From: Arthrobacter livingstonensis
GTDB lineage: Bacteria > Actinomycetota > Actinomycetes > Actinomycetales > Micrococcaceae
Length of the DNA stretch: 64,000 bases
Reading direction: 5' to 3'
Assembly: GCF_003219815.1 (NCBI RefSeq)
Contig: NZ_QJVD01000010.1
Coordinates: 62,001-126,000, forward strand
Part shown: piece after piece, positions 26,479 to 36,082 of the stretch
How the letters are laid out: each line of letters begins with the position of its first letter
How positions within the stretch are numbered: the first letter of the stretch is position 1
Program-made: the position numbers and the translations under genes
The notes under the pieces: generated by a model
The model's input: the letters and a program-made list of their open reading frames with translations, nothing else
Database searches by the model: none
What the model was told of the DNA's origin: nothing

Positions 26479-26846
26479 AGTGCCAGACCGCCTTCACGTG
26501 CGCCGTCAGCAACAGCTGCAACACGGCCGTGGTACCGGTTACCGCCACGGTCGAAGACAACCGCGTCGATTCCGGCAGCCTTGGCGCGCTCGGCAACGAG
26601 CTCGCCAATGCGCTTGGCCTTGGCGGTCTTGTCACCGTCGAAGGAGCGCAGGTCTGCTTCGAGGGTCGACGCCGACACCAGGGTCAGGCCCTGGGTGTCA
26701 TCGATGACCTGCACGAAGATGTGACGGGCAGAGCGGTTGACCACCAGACGCGGTCGAACAGTGGTGCCGCTGACGCGCTTGCGCACGCGCAGGTGGCGAC
26801 GGCCGCGTGCTGCGGCCTTGGACTTTCCTCTTACGGATAGTGCCAT
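26475..26846 (-). CDS. rplR: 50S ribosomal protein L18
   Basis: 123 residues, normal. It binds 5S r[23 protein letters not shown] and the C-terminal [24 protein letters not shown] are diagnostic. ATG at 26844-26846, 2 bp after rplF; overlaps rpsE. Confidence 0.98.
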   Translation of the reverse strand: MALSVRGKSKAAARGRRHLRVRKRVSGTTVRPRLVVNRSARHIFVQVIDDTQGLTLVSASTLEADLRSFDGDKTAKAKRIGELVAERAKAAGIDAVVFDRGGNRYHGRVAAVADGAREGGLAL

Positions 26847-26848
26847 GG

Positions 26849-27385
26849 TTACTTACCAGCCTTTCCGACCTTGCGGCGGATGATCTCGCCTGCGTAGCGA
26901 ACGCCCTTGCCCTTATAGGGGTCGGGCTTGCGCAGCTTGCGGATGTTGGCAGCAACTTCGCCCACCTGCTGCTTGTCAATGCCTGCGACGGAGAGCTTTG
27001 TGGGGCCCTCAACCGTCAGGGTGATGCCAGCCGGTGCCTCAACGACAACGGGGTGGCTGTAGCCGAGGGCAAACTCAAGGTTTGCGCCCTTGGCGACAAC
27101 GCGGTAACCGGTACCAACAATTTCCAGCTTCTTCTCGTAGCCCGCGGTGACACCGATGATCAGGTTGTCAATGAGGGTGCGGGTCAGGCCATGGAGTGAG
27201 CGTGATGCGCGCTCGTCGTTGGGGCGGCTAACCGAGATGGTGTTCTCTTCGAGAGCGACCGTGATGGGGCTGGGGACAGTGTGCTCCAGCGTTCCCTTCG
27301 GGCCCTTGACGGAGACCAGGTTGTCTTCAACCTTGACCTCGACGCCGGCAGGCACGGAGATGGGGAGACGTCCAATACGTGACAT
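26849..27385 (-). CDS. rplF: 50S ribosomal protein L6
   Basis: 178 residues, normal. Two alpha/beta domains near the factor-binding site. [17 protein letters not shown] at the start, [11 protein letters not shown] and the C-terminal [16 protein letters not shown] are conserved. Confidence 0.98.
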   Translation of the reverse strand: MSRIGRLPISVPAGVEVKVEDNLVSVKGPKGTLEHTVPSPITVALEENTISVSRPNDERASRSLHGLTRTLIDNLIIGVTAGYEKKLEIVGTGYRVVAKGANLEFALGYSHPVVVEAPAGITLTVEGPTKLSVAGIDKQQVGEVAANIRKLRKPDPYKGKGVRYAGEIIRRKVGKAGK

Positions 27386-27403
27386 TATTCTTTCCCTTCT
27401 CTA

Positions 27404-27802
27404 CTACCAGACGTAGGCGAGGACTTCCCCACCCACGCCCTTCTTGGCAGCCTGGCGGTCGGTCAGCAGACCGGACGACGTCGACAGGATGGCGACACCC
27501 AAACCACCCAACACGTTGGGGAGGTTGGTGGACTTGGCGTAAACGCGCAGTCCGGGCTTGGAAATGCGGCGCAGGCCAGCGATTGAACGCTCGCGGCTGG
27601 GGCCGTACTTGAGGTCGATGGTCAGCTTCTTGCCAACTTCAGCGTCTTCAACCTTCCAGGCAGCAATGTAACCCTGTGCCTTGAGGATGTCGGCGATGTG
27701 GCCCTTAAGCTTGCTAAACGGCATGGACACGGTGTCGTGGTGTGCCGAGTTTGCGTTGCGCAGACGCGTAAGCATGTCTGCGACGGGATCTGTCATTGTC
27801 AT
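27404..27802 (-). CDS. rpsH: 30S ribosomal protein S8
   Basis: 132 residues, normal. [22 protein letters not shown] at the start and [26 protein letters not shown] at the end. An early-assembly 16S-binding protein and, in E. coli, the translational repressor of spc. It follows rplE after a 103-bp gap that lacks the rpsN gene often found there; a 12-bp palindrome CTTCACGTGAAG lies in the gap near 27834-27845. Confidence 0.98.
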   Translation of the reverse strand: MTMTDPVADMLTRLRNANSAHHDTVSMPFSKLKGHIADILKAQGYIAAWKVEDAEVGKKLTIDLKYGPSRERSIAGLRRISKPGLRVYAKSTNLPNVLGGLGVAILSTSSGLLTDRQAAKKGVGGEVLAYVW

Positions 27803-27905
27803 GTGGGCGCTTGCCCTTCCTCGTAACGGTTTCCTTCACGTGAAGCGGCCGCCTCAAGATCAGATCTCGAGCGGTTCATTTCACAGAACGGACCTTTTAC
27901 GTAGA

Positions 27906-28490
27906 TTAGTTATCTTCGGATTTGAACGGGAAGCCAAGCGCCTTAAGCAGCGAGCGGCCTTCGTCATCGGTCTTTGCTGTGGTCACGACAGTGATGTCCA
28001 TGCCGCGAACGCGGTCAATGTTGTCCTGGTCGATCTCGTGGAACATAACCTGCTCGGTCAAACCGAAGGTGTAGTTGCCATTGCCGTCGAACTGCTTGCC
28101 GCTCAGGCCGCGGAAATCGCGGATACGGGGCAGTGCCAACGTGACCAAGCGGTCAAGGAATTCCCACATGCGGTCTCCACGCAACGTGGCGTGGCAACCG
28201 ATCGGCATGCCTTCGCGCAGCTTGAACTGTGCGATCGACTTGCGGGCCTTGGAAACCTGGGGCTTCTGGCCGGTGATGGCTGTGAGGTCGCGGACGGCGC
28301 CGTCAATGATCTTGGAGTCCTTAGCGGCTTCTCCAACACCCATGTTGACAACGACCTTGACCAGGCGCGGAACCTGGTTCACGTTCGCGTACTTGAATTC
28401 CTCCGTCAGCGTCGCCTTGATTTCCGCTGCATAGCGGGTCTTCAGGCGAGGCGCGACCTTGGGCGTGTTCTCTGCAACTGCGGCGCTCAT
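27906..28490 (-). CDS. rplE: 50S ribosomal protein L5
   Basis: 194 residues, slightly long because of an N-terminal [18 protein letters not shown] lead. It binds 5S rRNA and contacts P-site tRNA and S13. [40 protein letters not shown] and [20 protein letters not shown] are diagnostic. Its ATG overlaps the rplX stop by 4 bp. Confidence 0.98.
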   Translation of the reverse strand: MSAAVAENTPKVAPRLKTRYAAEIKATLTEEFKYANVNQVPRLVKVVVNMGVGEAAKDSKIIDGAVRDLTAITGQKPQVSKARKSIAQFKLREGMPIGCHATLRGDRMWEFLDRLVTLALPRIRDFRGLSGKQFDGNGNYTFGLTEQVMFHEIDQDNIDRVRGMDITVVTTAKTDDEGRSLLKALGFPFKSEDN

Positions 28491-28849
28491 GCCAGATCCT
28501 TCCCCGAGGCCTTGGCAACGCGGATGCGTACTTGACGCTGGCGGCCATCGCGCTCTACGGTTTCGATGCGGTAGCCAACGCGGGTCGGCTTCTTGGTGGA
28601 CGGGTCCACCACGGCAACGTTGGAGATGTGAATGGGTGCCTCGACGATTTCAATGCCACCGGTGTTGGTGCCACGTTCCGTCTGACCGGCCTTGGTGTGC
28701 TTGGTGACCCGGTTGACGCCTTCAACCAACACGCGGTTGGATTCTGCGTAAACCTTCAGGACCTTGCCCTGCTTGCCACGGTCGCCGCCACGTTCGGCCT
28801 TGCCACCTGTGATGACCTGAACCAGGTCACCCTTCTTGATCTTTGCCAT
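28487..28849 (-). CDS. rplX: 50S ribosomal protein L24
   Basis: 120 residues, typical of actinobacteria. KOW motif near the start ([23 protein letters not shown]). An assembly initiator that lies near the tunnel exit. Three bp after rplN; overlaps rplE. Confidence 0.98.
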   Translation of the reverse strand: MAKIKKGDLVQVITGGKAERGGDRGKQGKVLKVYAESNRVLVEGVNRVTKHTKAGQTERGTNTGGIEIVEAPIHISNVAVVDPSTKKPTRVGYRIETVERDGRQRQVRIRVAKASGKDLA

Positions 28850-28852
28850 AAG

Positions 28853-29221
28853 TTACAGCACCTCCGGAGCCAACGAGATGATTTTCATGAACTTCTTGTC
28901 CCGAAGTTCACGGCCAACCGGGCCGAAGATACGGGTTCCACGGGGGTCCCCGTCGCTCTTGAGAAGGACTGCGGCGTTCTCGTCGAACTTGATGTAGGAA
29001 CCGTCTGAACGACGACGTTCCTTCTTTGTGCGAACGATGACAGCCTTGACGACGTCACCCTTCTTTACGTTTCCGCCGGGAATTGCATCCTTGACGGTAG
29101 CGACAATGGTGTCGCCAATGCCTGCGTAGCGGCGCCCGGATCCACCGAGAACGCGGATTGTCAAGATTTCCTTGGCACCCGTGTTGTCGGCGACCTTAAG
29201 CCGCGACTCCTGCTGAATCAC
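28853..29221 (-). CDS. rplN: 50S ribosomal protein L14
   Basis: 122 residues from the GTG at 29219-29221 (encoding [19 protein letters not shown]), supported by AGGAG about 7 bp upstream; the open frame extends 12 codons further but without family character. It forms intersubunit bridges B5/B8 and binds the silencing factor RsfS. First gene of the spc group here, cut off from rpsQ by 0.87 kb. Confidence 0.97.
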   Translation of the reverse strand: MIQQESRLKVADNTGAKEILTIRVLGGSGRRYAGIGDTIVATVKDAIPGGNVKKGDVVKAVIVRTKKERRRSDGSYIKFDENAAVLLKSDGDPRGTRIFGPVGRELRDKKFMKIISLAPEVL

Positions 29222-30089
29222 TAGTGTCTCCTGTTCGTCGCGCCGGTTCTTGGCCAAAAAACATCAATGGACAAGCCTTGCGGAACGGATTGATCGGGAT
29301 GTCTCTCGACGTGCCTGGATTTTGCCAAAACACGCCTAAATGTCTCATGCCAACTGCACTTTCCGCACCGTTTGGTGGATCGCTCCACGATTCGGACGGC
29401 AGTTTGTAGTGGCACGAGCATTTACGAGGTAATTGCGCACCCACTGCCACTGCCGAAAAACGGCGGCACAGAAAAGGCGCAGCAATAGACAATCCTAGCA
29501 CGACGGCGCTACCACACCTTACGCCGTTCGCCCACCCACGGCGTCACCTTGGCCACAAACTTTCGCCCTCTGGTTGCGCCGAGACGGCGGCCGTGGGGCT
29601 GCATTTGTGGCGAACAGGTGCTCGGGAGTTCCTTTATGCGCATTGACAGCCAGCCAAGCCTGCGCCAGTGGACAAGCTGCGCAGGCCGAGACGTGGGCAG
29701 TGCTCATAAAGTACGGACAGTTCCGCCATGCGCAGGCTTGGCCACGAGCCACCCGCATAAGCAATCAGCGACGCCCCGTCCGCGCCATGCACCGTCGTGG
29801 CACCTTCGCAGCGCGACATTTCCTCGGCTTCGGGCGCCGGCGAAACCCAGGCGGCGGGCCTGGTGTTTCCGTAGGCGACGTCAGGGAGGCCGAAGTCCCC
29901 GAGCGCTCCCACCGCTCGCAAGCTCGCAGCGGGTCCCTCTCGCTCGTGGGCCCAGCCGATGGAATGCCAGTCCCGACACCGAATGCGGCCGCCGTCGAGC
30001 ATTAGGGGCGTCAAACGCACGTTGGGCCCGCCACCGAAAACGGTGACGGGCCCAACACGTTGGTAATCAATCAGCACGAAGCTGAAGGC
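29222..30089. other. Gene-free 868-bp stretch between rpsQ and rplN
   Basis: The S10 and spc operons are normally contiguous here. Several open frames exist on both strands (for example 29549-30046 plus and 29634-30077 minus), but their translations are low in structure and unlike any family I know. The right end holds the rpsQ terminator. The left ~270 bp should hold the rplN promoter; a TAGGAT hexamer (minus strand, near 29493) is one -10 candidate. The middle (29812-29906) shares three ordered blocks with 59496-59679. A decayed gene or repeat element is possible. Confidence 0.6.
30014..30058 (-). terminator. Hairpin after rpsQ, probable end of the S10 operon
   Basis: Arms GTTGGGCCCG...CCACCG and CGGTG...CGGGCCCAAC around an AAAA loop, about 32 bp after the rpsQ stop. 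It is followed on the minus strand only by GTGCGTTTGACG, so the T-run is weak. Confidence 0.6.
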
Positions 30090-30386
30090 TTACTTGGCCT
30101 TTTCGATGATCTCGACGAGGCGGAACCGCTTGGTAGCGGACAGCGGACGAGTCTCGCTGATGAGGACCATGTCGCCGATGCCGGCGGTGTTCTCCTCATC
30201 GTGAGCCTTGACCTTCTTGTTGCGGCGCAGAACCTTGCCGTAGAGGGCGTGCTTTACACGGTCCTCAACTTCGACAACGATGGTTTTATCCATCTTGTCG
30301 GAGACGACGTAGCCACGCATCTTCTTACGGTCGCCACGGACTACAGTCTCCGCGCCGGCTTCATTGTTATTTACAGAATCGCTCAC
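30090..30386 (-). CDS. rpsQ: 30S ribosomal protein S17
   Basis: 98 residues. [36 protein letters not shown] and [20 protein letters not shown] are diagnostic. GTG start at 30384-30386 overlapping the rpmC stop (GTGA). Last gene of the S10 operon here. Confidence 0.98.
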   Translation of the reverse strand: MSDSVNNNEAGAETVVRGDRKKMRGYVVSDKMDKTIVVEVEDRVKHALYGKVLRRNKKVKAHDEENTAGIGDMVLISETRPLSATKRFRLVEIIEKAK

Positions 30387-30706
30387 TTGGCGTCCTCCTC
30401 AGATTCTTCAGCCTTCTTGGAGGCCTTCTTGGCTTCCTTGTCAGCCTTCTTGGAGGCCTTCTCCACCGGTGCAGCGGCAACAACGTCCGGGCGAATGCCC
30501 AGCTCGCGCTCACGCAGCACTGTGTAGATGCGGGCGATGTCGCGCTTTACAACGCGCAAACGACCGTGGCTTTCCAGCTGACCGGTGGCGGACTGAAAAC
30601 GCAGGTTGAACAGCTCCTCCTTGGCCTTCCGGAGTTCTTCAACAAGACGCTCGTTGTCGAACCCGTCCAGCTGTGTGGGGGCCAGATCCTTGGATCCAAC
30701 TGACAT
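30383..30706 (-). CDS. rpmC: 50S ribosomal protein L29 with Lys/Glu tail
   Basis: 107 residues against about 65-80 usually. The helical hairpin core ([35 protein letters not shown]) ends near residue 72; a Lys/Ala/Glu-rich tail ([20 protein letters not shown]...) follows. L29 lies at the tunnel exit beside L23, where trigger factor and SRP dock. It sits 2 bp after rplP. Confidence 0.97.
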   Translation of the reverse strand: MSVGSKDLAPTQLDGFDNERLVEELRKAKEELFNLRFQSATGQLESHGRLRVVKRDIARIYTVLRERELGIRPDVVAAAPVEKASKKADKEAKKASKKAEESEEDAK

Positions 30707-30708
30707 CT

Positions 30709-31125
30709 CTACTCACCACCTTCGCGACGCACGATGCGTGCTTTCAACGGCAGCTTGTGGATTGCCAGGCGCAGGGCCTCGCGAGCTACCTCTTCTGATA
30801 CACCGGAGAGTTCAAAGAGAACACGGCCGGGCTTGACATTGGCAATCCACCATTCGGGAGAACCCTTACCGGAACCCATGCGGGTTTCGGCCGGCTTCTT
30901 CGTCAACGGACGGTCAGGGTAGATGTTGATCCACACCTTTCCGCCACGCTTGATGTGACGCGTCATGGCGATACGAGCGGACTCGATCTGGCGGTTGGTG
31001 ACGTAGGCGGGCGTCAGGGCCTGAATGCCCCACTCACCAAACGAGACCGTGGTGCCACCAGTAGCCTGCCCGGAACGACCCGGGTGGTGCTGCTTGCGGA
31101 ACTTTACTCGACGTGGGATAAGCAT
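30709..31125 (-). CDS. rplP: 50S ribosomal protein L16
   Basis: 138 residues, normal. [38 protein letters not shown] and the [16 protein letters not shown] loop, which reaches the A-site tRNA, are all present. Its ATG abuts the rpsC stop. Confidence 0.98.
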   Translation of the reverse strand: MLIPRRVKFRKQHHPGRSGQATGGTTVSFGEWGIQALTPAYVTNRQIESARIAMTRHIKRGGKVWINIYPDRPLTKKPAETRMGSGKGSPEWWIANVKPGRVLFELSGVSEEVAREALRLAIHKLPLKARIVRREGGE

Positions 31126-31977
31126 TTAAGCCTGTCCTCCTTCTGCTACCGGAGCTGCACTCTCGCCAGCTACAGGAGCTTCAACCGCGGCAGCAGCCGG
31201 GGCAGCAGCTTCGGGACGGTCGGTGCGACGACGGTCGCCACCGGCGCGGGGGCCGCGGGGTCCGCGGTCATCGCCGTCACGACGGGGGCCACGGCCACGG
31301 GCAGGGGCGGCAGCTGCCTGGGCAGCCAGTTCCTTGCTCGTGACGTCGCCCTTGTAGATCCAGACCTTGACACCGATGCGGCCGAACACGGTCTTGGCTT
31401 CGAAGAAGCCGTAATCGATGTTGGCGCGCAAGGTGTGCAGGGGCACACGACCTTCGCGGTAGAACTCGGTGCGGGACATTTCAGCGCCACCCAGGCGACC
31501 GGCGCAAGCGACACGGATGCCCTTGACACTGCCGGTGCGCTGTGCGGACTGCATGGCCTTCTTCATCGCGCGGCGGAAAGCCACTCGTGAGGTCAGCTGC
31601 TCTGCGATGCCCTGGGCAACAAGCTGAGCGTCTGCTTCCGGGTTCTTTACTTCCAGGATGTTCAGCTGAACCTGCTTGCCGGTGAGCTTTTCAAGCTCGC
31701 CGCGGATGCGGTCTGCTTCTGCTCCACGGCGGCCGATCACAATTCCGGGACGTGCGGTGTGGATGTCCACACGTACACGGTCACGGGTGCGCTCGATCTC
31801 AACCTTGGAAATACCTGCGCGGTCCATGCCCGTGGACATGAGTGCGCGGATCTTGATGTCTTCTTTTACGAAGTCCTTGTAACGCTGTCCGGGCTTGTTG
31901 CTGTCCGCGAACCAGTGTGAACGGTGGTCCGTGGTGATCCCGAGACGGAACCCGTGCGGGTTTACTTTCTGTCCCAC
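31126..31977 (-). CDS. rpsC: 30S ribosomal protein S3 with low-complexity tail
   Basis: 283 residues. KH-domain core ([60 protein letters not shown]). It helps form the mRNA entry helicase. After residue ~215 the protein carries an Arg/Asp/Gly stretch and then an Ala/Pro/Glu tail. GTG start at 31975-31977, directly after the rplV stop. Confidence 0.98.
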   Translation of the reverse strand: MGQKVNPHGFRLGITTDHRSHWFADSNKPGQRYKDFVKEDIKIRALMSTGMDRAGISKVEIERTRDRVRVDIHTARPGIVIGRRGAEADRIRGELEKLTGKQVQLNILEVKNPEADAQLVAQGIAEQLTSRVAFRRAMKKAMQSAQRTGSVKGIRVACAGRLGGAEMSRTEFYREGRVPLHTLRANIDYGFFEAKTVFGRIGVKVWIYKGDVTSKELAAQAAAAPARGRGPRRDGDDRGPRGPRAGGDRRRTDRPEAAAPAAAAVEAPVAGESAAPVAEGGQA

Positions 31978-32343
31978 TTAGCGAGCCTCCTCTTTCTCGG
32001 GGGTAGCGACAACCACTGTGACGTGGCTGGTGCGCTTCTTGATCTGGAACGCACGACCCTGGGCACGCGGCTGGAACCGCTTCATGGTCGGGCCGTCATC
32101 AACGAAGATTTCGCTGATGTAAAGATCATTTTCATTGAACGCGATGCTGTCGCGATCAGCCAGAACGCGGGCGTTAGCCACTGCGGACTGGACTACCTTG
32201 AATACCGGCTCCGAAGCTGCCTGGGGGGCAAACTTCAAAATCGCCAATGCCTCATTCGCCTGCTTGCCACGAATCAGGTTGACGACGCGCCGGGCCTTCA
32301 TAGGCGTGACGCGCAGATGACGCGCACTTGCCTTGGCTTCCAT
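31978..32343 (-). CDS. rplV: 50S ribosomal protein L22
   Basis: 121 residues. [20 protein letters not shown] and the tunnel-loop region [22 protein letters not shown] are conserved, with no insertion of the macrolide-resistance kind visible. It lies 39 bp after rpsS. Confidence 0.98.
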   Translation of the reverse strand: MEAKASARHLRVTPMKARRVVNLIRGKQANEALAILKFAPQAASEPVFKVVQSAVANARVLADRDSIAFNENDLYISEIFVDDGPTMKRFQPRAQGRAFQIKKRTSHVTVVVATPEKEEAR

Positions 32344-32382
32344 TGCTATCCTTCTCTCGTCTTAGCCGTAAGTGCCAAACGC

Positions 32383-32664
32383 CTAGCGGCGCTTGCCCTT
32401 ACGGTCGTCCTTGACATGGCCGCGGAATGTCCGCGTGGCGGCGAATTCGCCGAGCTTGTGCCCGACCATCGACTCGGTAACAAACACGGGGATGTGCTTG
32501 CGACCATCGTGCACGGCGATCGTGTGACCCAGCATGTCCGGGATGATCATCGAGCGGCGGGACCAGGTCTTGATGACGTTCTTGGTGCCCTTATCGTTTT
32601 CCCTAGCTACCTTGACAAAGAGGTGCTGGTCTACGAAAGGACCCTTCTTCAGGCTACGTGGCAT
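32383..32664 (-). CDS. rpsS: 30S ribosomal protein S19
   Basis: 93 residues, normal. [38 protein letters not shown] and [16 protein letters not shown] are diagnostic. 12 bp after rplB. Confidence 0.98.
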   Translation of the reverse strand: MPRSLKKGPFVDQHLFVKVARENDKGTKNVIKTWSRRSMIIPDMLGHTIAVHDGRKHIPVFVTESMVGHKLGEFAATRTFRGHVKDDRKGKRR

Positions 32665-32676
32665 GTCTCCAGGCTC

Positions 32677-33516
32677 CTATCGCTTGTTCTTGCCAGTACG
32701 ACGGCGACGAACAATAAGTTTGTCGCTCTCTTTGTTGGGGCGGCGGGTACGGCCTTCGGCCTTACCGTTCGGGTTGACCGGGTGGCGCCCACCGGAGGTC
32801 TTGCCTTCACCACCACCATGGGGGTGGTCGACCGGGTTCATGGCGACACCACGCACGGAGGGGCGGACGCCCTTCCAGCGCATGCGGCCAGCCTTGCCCC
32901 AGTTGATGTTGGACTGCTCAGCGTTTCCAACTTCACCGATGGTGGCCCGGCAGCGCGCATCGACGTTGCGGATTTCGCCGGAGGGCAGACGCAGCTGGGC
33001 GAACTTGCCTTCCTTGGCGACGAGCTGAACGGAAGCTCCAGCGGAGCGGGCCATCTTGGCTCCTCCACCGGGACGCAGCTCCACGGCGTGGATAACAGTA
33101 CCCACCGGGATGTTGCGCAGCGGCAGGTTGTTGCCAGGCTTGATGTCGGCTCCGGAGCCGGCTTCAACAAAGTCGCCCTGCTTGAGCTTGTTCGGCGCCA
33201 CGATGTAGCGCTTGGTGCCGTCCACATAGTGCAGGAGGGCAATGCGCGCGGTGCGGTTGGGATCGTATTCGATCTCAGCCACTCGTGCGTTGACGCCGTC
33301 CTTGTCGTGGCGACGGAAGTCAATCAGGCGGTACTGGCGCTTGTGGCCACCACCCTTGTGACGCGTCGTGATACGACCGGTGTTGTTGCGGCCACCCTTT
33401 TTGGGCAGGGGACGAACCAGAGACTTCTCCGGCGTCGACCGCGTGATTTCAGTGAAGTCGGCAACGCTCGAGCCACGACGGCCCGGGGTTGTCGGCTTGT
33501 ATTTACGGATTCCCAT
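32677..33516 (-). CDS. rplB: 50S ribosomal protein L2
   Basis: 279 residues, normal. [15 protein letters not shown] at the N-terminus, [15 protein letters not shown], and the peptidyl-transferase-proximal [19 protein letters not shown] loop with its conserved His. 30 bp after rplW. Confidence 0.99.
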   Translation of the reverse strand: MGIRKYKPTTPGRRGSSVADFTEITRSTPEKSLVRPLPKKGGRNNTGRITTRHKGGGHKRQYRLIDFRRHDKDGVNARVAEIEYDPNRTARIALLHYVDGTKRYIVAPNKLKQGDFVEAGSGADIKPGNNLPLRNIPVGTVIHAVELRPGGGAKMARSAGASVQLVAKEGKFAQLRLPSGEIRNVDARCRATIGEVGNAEQSNINWGKAGRMRWKGVRPSVRGVAMNPVDHPHGGGEGKTSGGRHPVNPNGKAEGRTRRPNKESDKLIVRRRRTGKNKR

Positions 33517-33546
33517 AGTATATTTCCTCGTTAAAGTGGTCTCCGC

Positions 33547-33852
33547 TTATGAAAGCGGACCGCCGAAGATGTCGATTGTGCCTTCTTTGAGGGAGACAAT
33601 CGCGCGCTTGGTGTTCTTGCGCTGTCCCCATCCGAACTTGGTGCGCTTGCGCTTACCGGCACGGTTGATGGTGTTGATCGAGTCGACCTTGACGGAGAAG
33701 ATTTTCTCCACGGCCAGCTTGATCTCGGTCTTGTTCGAGCGGGGGTCGACCAGGAAGGTGTACTTACCTTCGTCGATCAAGCCGTAGCTCTTTTCCGAGA
33801 CGACGGGTGCAAGCACTACGTCGCGCGGATCCTTGATGGTGACGGCGCTCAC
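33547..33852 (-). CDS. rplW: 50S ribosomal protein L23
   Basis: 101 residues. [20 protein letters not shown] and [20 protein letters not shown] are diagnostic. It sits at the tunnel exit and is the docking site for trigger factor and SRP. GTG start at 33850-33852 overlapping the rplD stop. Confidence 0.98.
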   Translation of the reverse strand: MSAVTIKDPRDVVLAPVVSEKSYGLIDEGKYTFLVDPRSNKTEIKLAVEKIFSVKVDSINTINRAGKRKRTKFGWGQRKNTKRAIVSLKEGTIDIFGGPLS

Positions 33853-34685
33853 TTGGCGTCCTCCTCAATCGTCTGGGCAGCTTCGCCGCCGGCGGGGACA
33901 AAGCCTGCGGCCTTGGCGTCCTCGACTGTTGCGAACCAAACCTCGGCCACAGTGGCGTCGTACCAGCGTGAACCAGGCACGTGGTACTTCATGGAGTCCT
34001 TGTTGCCCTTGATGGTGCCTTCGGCGCCATCAACAACCGCTGCGGATTCCAGGTCTTCAACCAACAGCATGCTGGAAGCAAATGCTTCAGCAGCGGCGCG
34101 TCCGGATACGAAAACGTCGTAGGCAGCCTGCGTGAAGACGATGTCATCGGAAACAAGCACGTCGTAGGTGTTGAGCTGGTCAACGTACAGCACGTGGATG
34201 TCGGTGATGTTGCGAACGCTCAATGCAGCAACGTCGTTGGCGCGCTCGATAACAACCAAAAGGTTCTTACGATCGGAGACGCCGGCAAGTGCAGCCTTGG
34301 CAGCCTTGGTGGACGGCGTGGCGCCGGAAACCAGTTCTGAAAGCACGTGGATGCGTCCGTTGCGTGCCCGGTCAGAGAGGGCGCCGCGCAAAGCCGCTGC
34401 CTTCATCTTCTTGGGGGTGCGCTGGCTGTAGTCACGAGGGGTCGGACCGTGGACAACGCCACCGCCGGTCATGTGAGGGGCCCGGATGGAACCCTGACGG
34501 GCACGGCCGGTACCCTTCTGTGCGAACGGCTTGCGGCCGGCACCGGATACTTCAGCGCGGGTCTTGGTCTTGTGGGTACCCTGGCGTGCAGCAGCAAGCT
34601 GAGCAACGACGACCTGGTGCAACAGCGGCACGTTGGTCTGTACGTCGAAGATCTCTGCAGGCAGATCAACCTTTACAGTAGCCAT
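33849..34685 (-). CDS. rplD: 50S ribosomal protein L4 with appended C-terminal domain
   Basis: 278 residues against about 205-215 for plain L4. Residues 1-205 are normal L4, including the tunnel loop [20 protein letters not shown]. Residues 206-221 are a linker. Residues 222-268 carry the same extra domain as L17: [24 protein letters not shown] and [13 protein letters not shown]. In E. coli L4 also controls its own S10 operon by binding the leader; whether the extra domain affects that is unknown. ATG at 34683-34685, 4 bp after rplC. Confidence 0.97.
   Translation of the reverse strand: MATVKVDLPAEIFDVQTNVPLLHQVVVAQLAAARQGTHKTKTRAEVSGAGRKPFAQKGTGRARQGSIRAPHMTGGGVVHGPTPRDYSQRTPKKMKAAALRGALSDRARNGRIHVLSELVSGATPSTKAAKAALAGVSDRKNLLVVIERANDVAALSVRNITDIHVLYVDQLNTYDVLVSDDIVFTQAAYDVFVSGRAAAEAFASSMLLVEDLESAAVVDGAEGTIKGNKDSMKYHVPGSRWYDATVAEVWFATVEDAKAAGFVPAGGEAAQTIEEDAK
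33873..34010 (-). repeat. Paralogous 138-bp segment, rplD copy
   Basis: Gap-free partner of 12637-12774 in rplQ, in the same orientation and same codon frame. Mismatches (22 by hand count) cluster in the middle third, which encodes the less conserved helix between WF and AAGF. Confidence 0.9.
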
Positions 34686-34689
34686 TTTG

Positions 34690-35340
34690 TTATGCTCCCT
34701 TCACGGCGGTGCGTACCAGGACGACCGAGCCGCGGGCGCCGGGAACGGCACCCTTGATCAGCAGCAGCGACTTCTGCGCGTCAACACCGTGAACCGTGAG
34801 GTTCATGGTCGTTACGCGCTCGGCACCCATACGGCCAGCCATACGGACACCCTTGAAAACGCGGCCTGGGGTGGACGCGCCACCGATGGAACCGGGCTTA
34901 CGGTGGTTCTTGTGGGCACCGTGGGATGCCGGGGCACCCTTGAAGCCGTGGCGTTTCATAACGCCGGCAAAGCCCTTACCCTTTGAAGTGCCGACGACGT
35001 CGACCTTCTGGCCAGCTTCGAAGATCTCCACGGAGAGCTCCTGGCCGAGGGCGTAGCTGTCGGCGTCTGCGGTGCGCAGTTCGACGACGTGACGGCGGGG
35101 TGTGACGCCCGCCTTGTCAAAGTGGCCGGCCAGCGGCTTGGTCACCTTGCGCGGATCGATCTGGCCGTAGCCGATCTGAACTGCGGTGTAGCCATCAACT
35201 TCTGCGTTGCGCAGCTGGGTGACGACATTGGAATCGGCCTGGACGACGGTTACGGGAACAAGCTTGTTGTTCTCGTCCCAGACCTGGGTCATGCCGAGCT
35301 TCGTGCCCAGGATGCCCTTAGTGTTTCGGGTCGCGGTCAT
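34690..35340 (-). CDS. rplC: 50S ribosomal protein L3
   Basis: 216 residues, normal. [17 protein letters not shown] at the N-terminus; the [20 protein letters not shown] loop reaches towards the peptidyl transferase centre. 17 bp after rpsJ. Confidence 0.98.
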   Translation of the reverse strand: MTATRNTKGILGTKLGMTQVWDENNKLVPVTVVQADSNVVTQLRNAEVDGYTAVQIGYGQIDPRKVTKPLAGHFDKAGVTPRRHVVELRTADADSYALGQELSVEIFEAGQKVDVVGTSKGKGFAGVMKRHGFKGAPASHGAHKNHRKPGSIGGASTPGRVFKGVRMAGRMGAERVTTMNLTVHGVDAQKSLLLIKGAVPGARGSVVLVRTAVKGA

Positions 35341-35357
35341 AGTTTCTCAGCACCTCC

Positions 35358-35666
35358 CTACAGTTTGATTTCGATGTTCACGTCGGCCGGCAGGTCGAGA
35401 CGCATAAGCGAATCCACCGCCTTCGGCGTGGGGTCGATGATGTCGATCAGACGCTTGTGCGTGCGCATTTCGAAGTGCTCGCGGCTGTCCTTGTACTTGT
35501 GAGGCGAACGAATTACGCAGTAAATGTTCTTCTCGGTGGGCAGCGGCACGGGGCCAACTACCGTCGCACCTGCGCGCGTGACCGTCTCAACGATCTTCCG
35601 GGCTGAAACATCAATGACCTCGTGGTCATATGACTTCAGCCGGATGCGGATTTTTTGTCCCGCCAT
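35358..35666 (-). CDS. rpsJ: 30S ribosomal protein S10 (NusE)
   Basis: 102 residues from the ATG at 35664-35666 ([19 protein letters not shown]); the frame is open another 69 codons upstream but without family character. [20 protein letters not shown] and the C-terminal [11 protein letters not shown] are diagnostic. It also acts as the NusE antitermination factor. First gene of the S10 operon. Confidence 0.98.
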   Translation of the reverse strand: MAGQKIRIRLKSYDHEVIDVSARKIVETVTRAGATVVGPVPLPTEKNIYCVIRSPHKYKDSREHFEMRTHKRLIDIIDPTPKAVDSLMRLDLPADVNIEIKL

Positions 35667-36082
35667 GGCGTCGTGACTCTCTTTCCTGTAACGAAGCATC
35701 CTGATGGGAGCGATGCTGTTGACGTAAACGCTGTTTACTTTTACCTGTTCAATGTGGCATTCCCGCCACGCTTCCAACGAACTGAATCCGGATAGTTCCG
35801 GGTTCCTCAATCCGCCGAAGCTCCGACCCCCGCGGTCGGGCGTGTCGCGAATAGTTCGCGCACGTACCCGCAAAGTTTTGCGAAGGTGGGTTATGTTTGG
35901 GCCTTAGCTTGGACCCTGCATCGAGCATTATCTCGACCGGGACACGAAAAGGCACTTGAACAACTCAATAAGTATGCCGGAATCCGGCGGTAAACGCCAA
36001 CCGGAGGGGGTACAGCCGCTGCCGGGGGACGAGGGTTCGCCGGCGCCGGGCCCGGCATTGACGGCCATGAGAAGCTACAGAC
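35667..36082. promoter_or_regulatory. S10 operon leader and divergent MFS promoter region
   Basis: 416 bp between divergent genes. A perfect 15-bp palindrome, GTAAAC-GCT-GTTTAC, lies at 35724-35738, about 60 bp upstream of rpsJ. A GATAAT hexamer on the minus strand (near 35932) could be a -10 for rpsJ, giving a ~250-nt leader long enough for L4-type autoregulation; no clear -35 supports it. No gene is seen. Confidence 0.45.

Noticed and set aside
29519-30077. Several 80-165-codon frames in the rpsQ-rplN gap
   Set aside because: No ribosome-binding site, family motif or consistent protein-like composition; they overlap one another on both strands.
31924-33534. 536-codon plus-strand frame opposite rplV, rpsS and rplB
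   Set aside because: It crosses three well-defined ribosomal genes on the other strand; it is a composition artefact.
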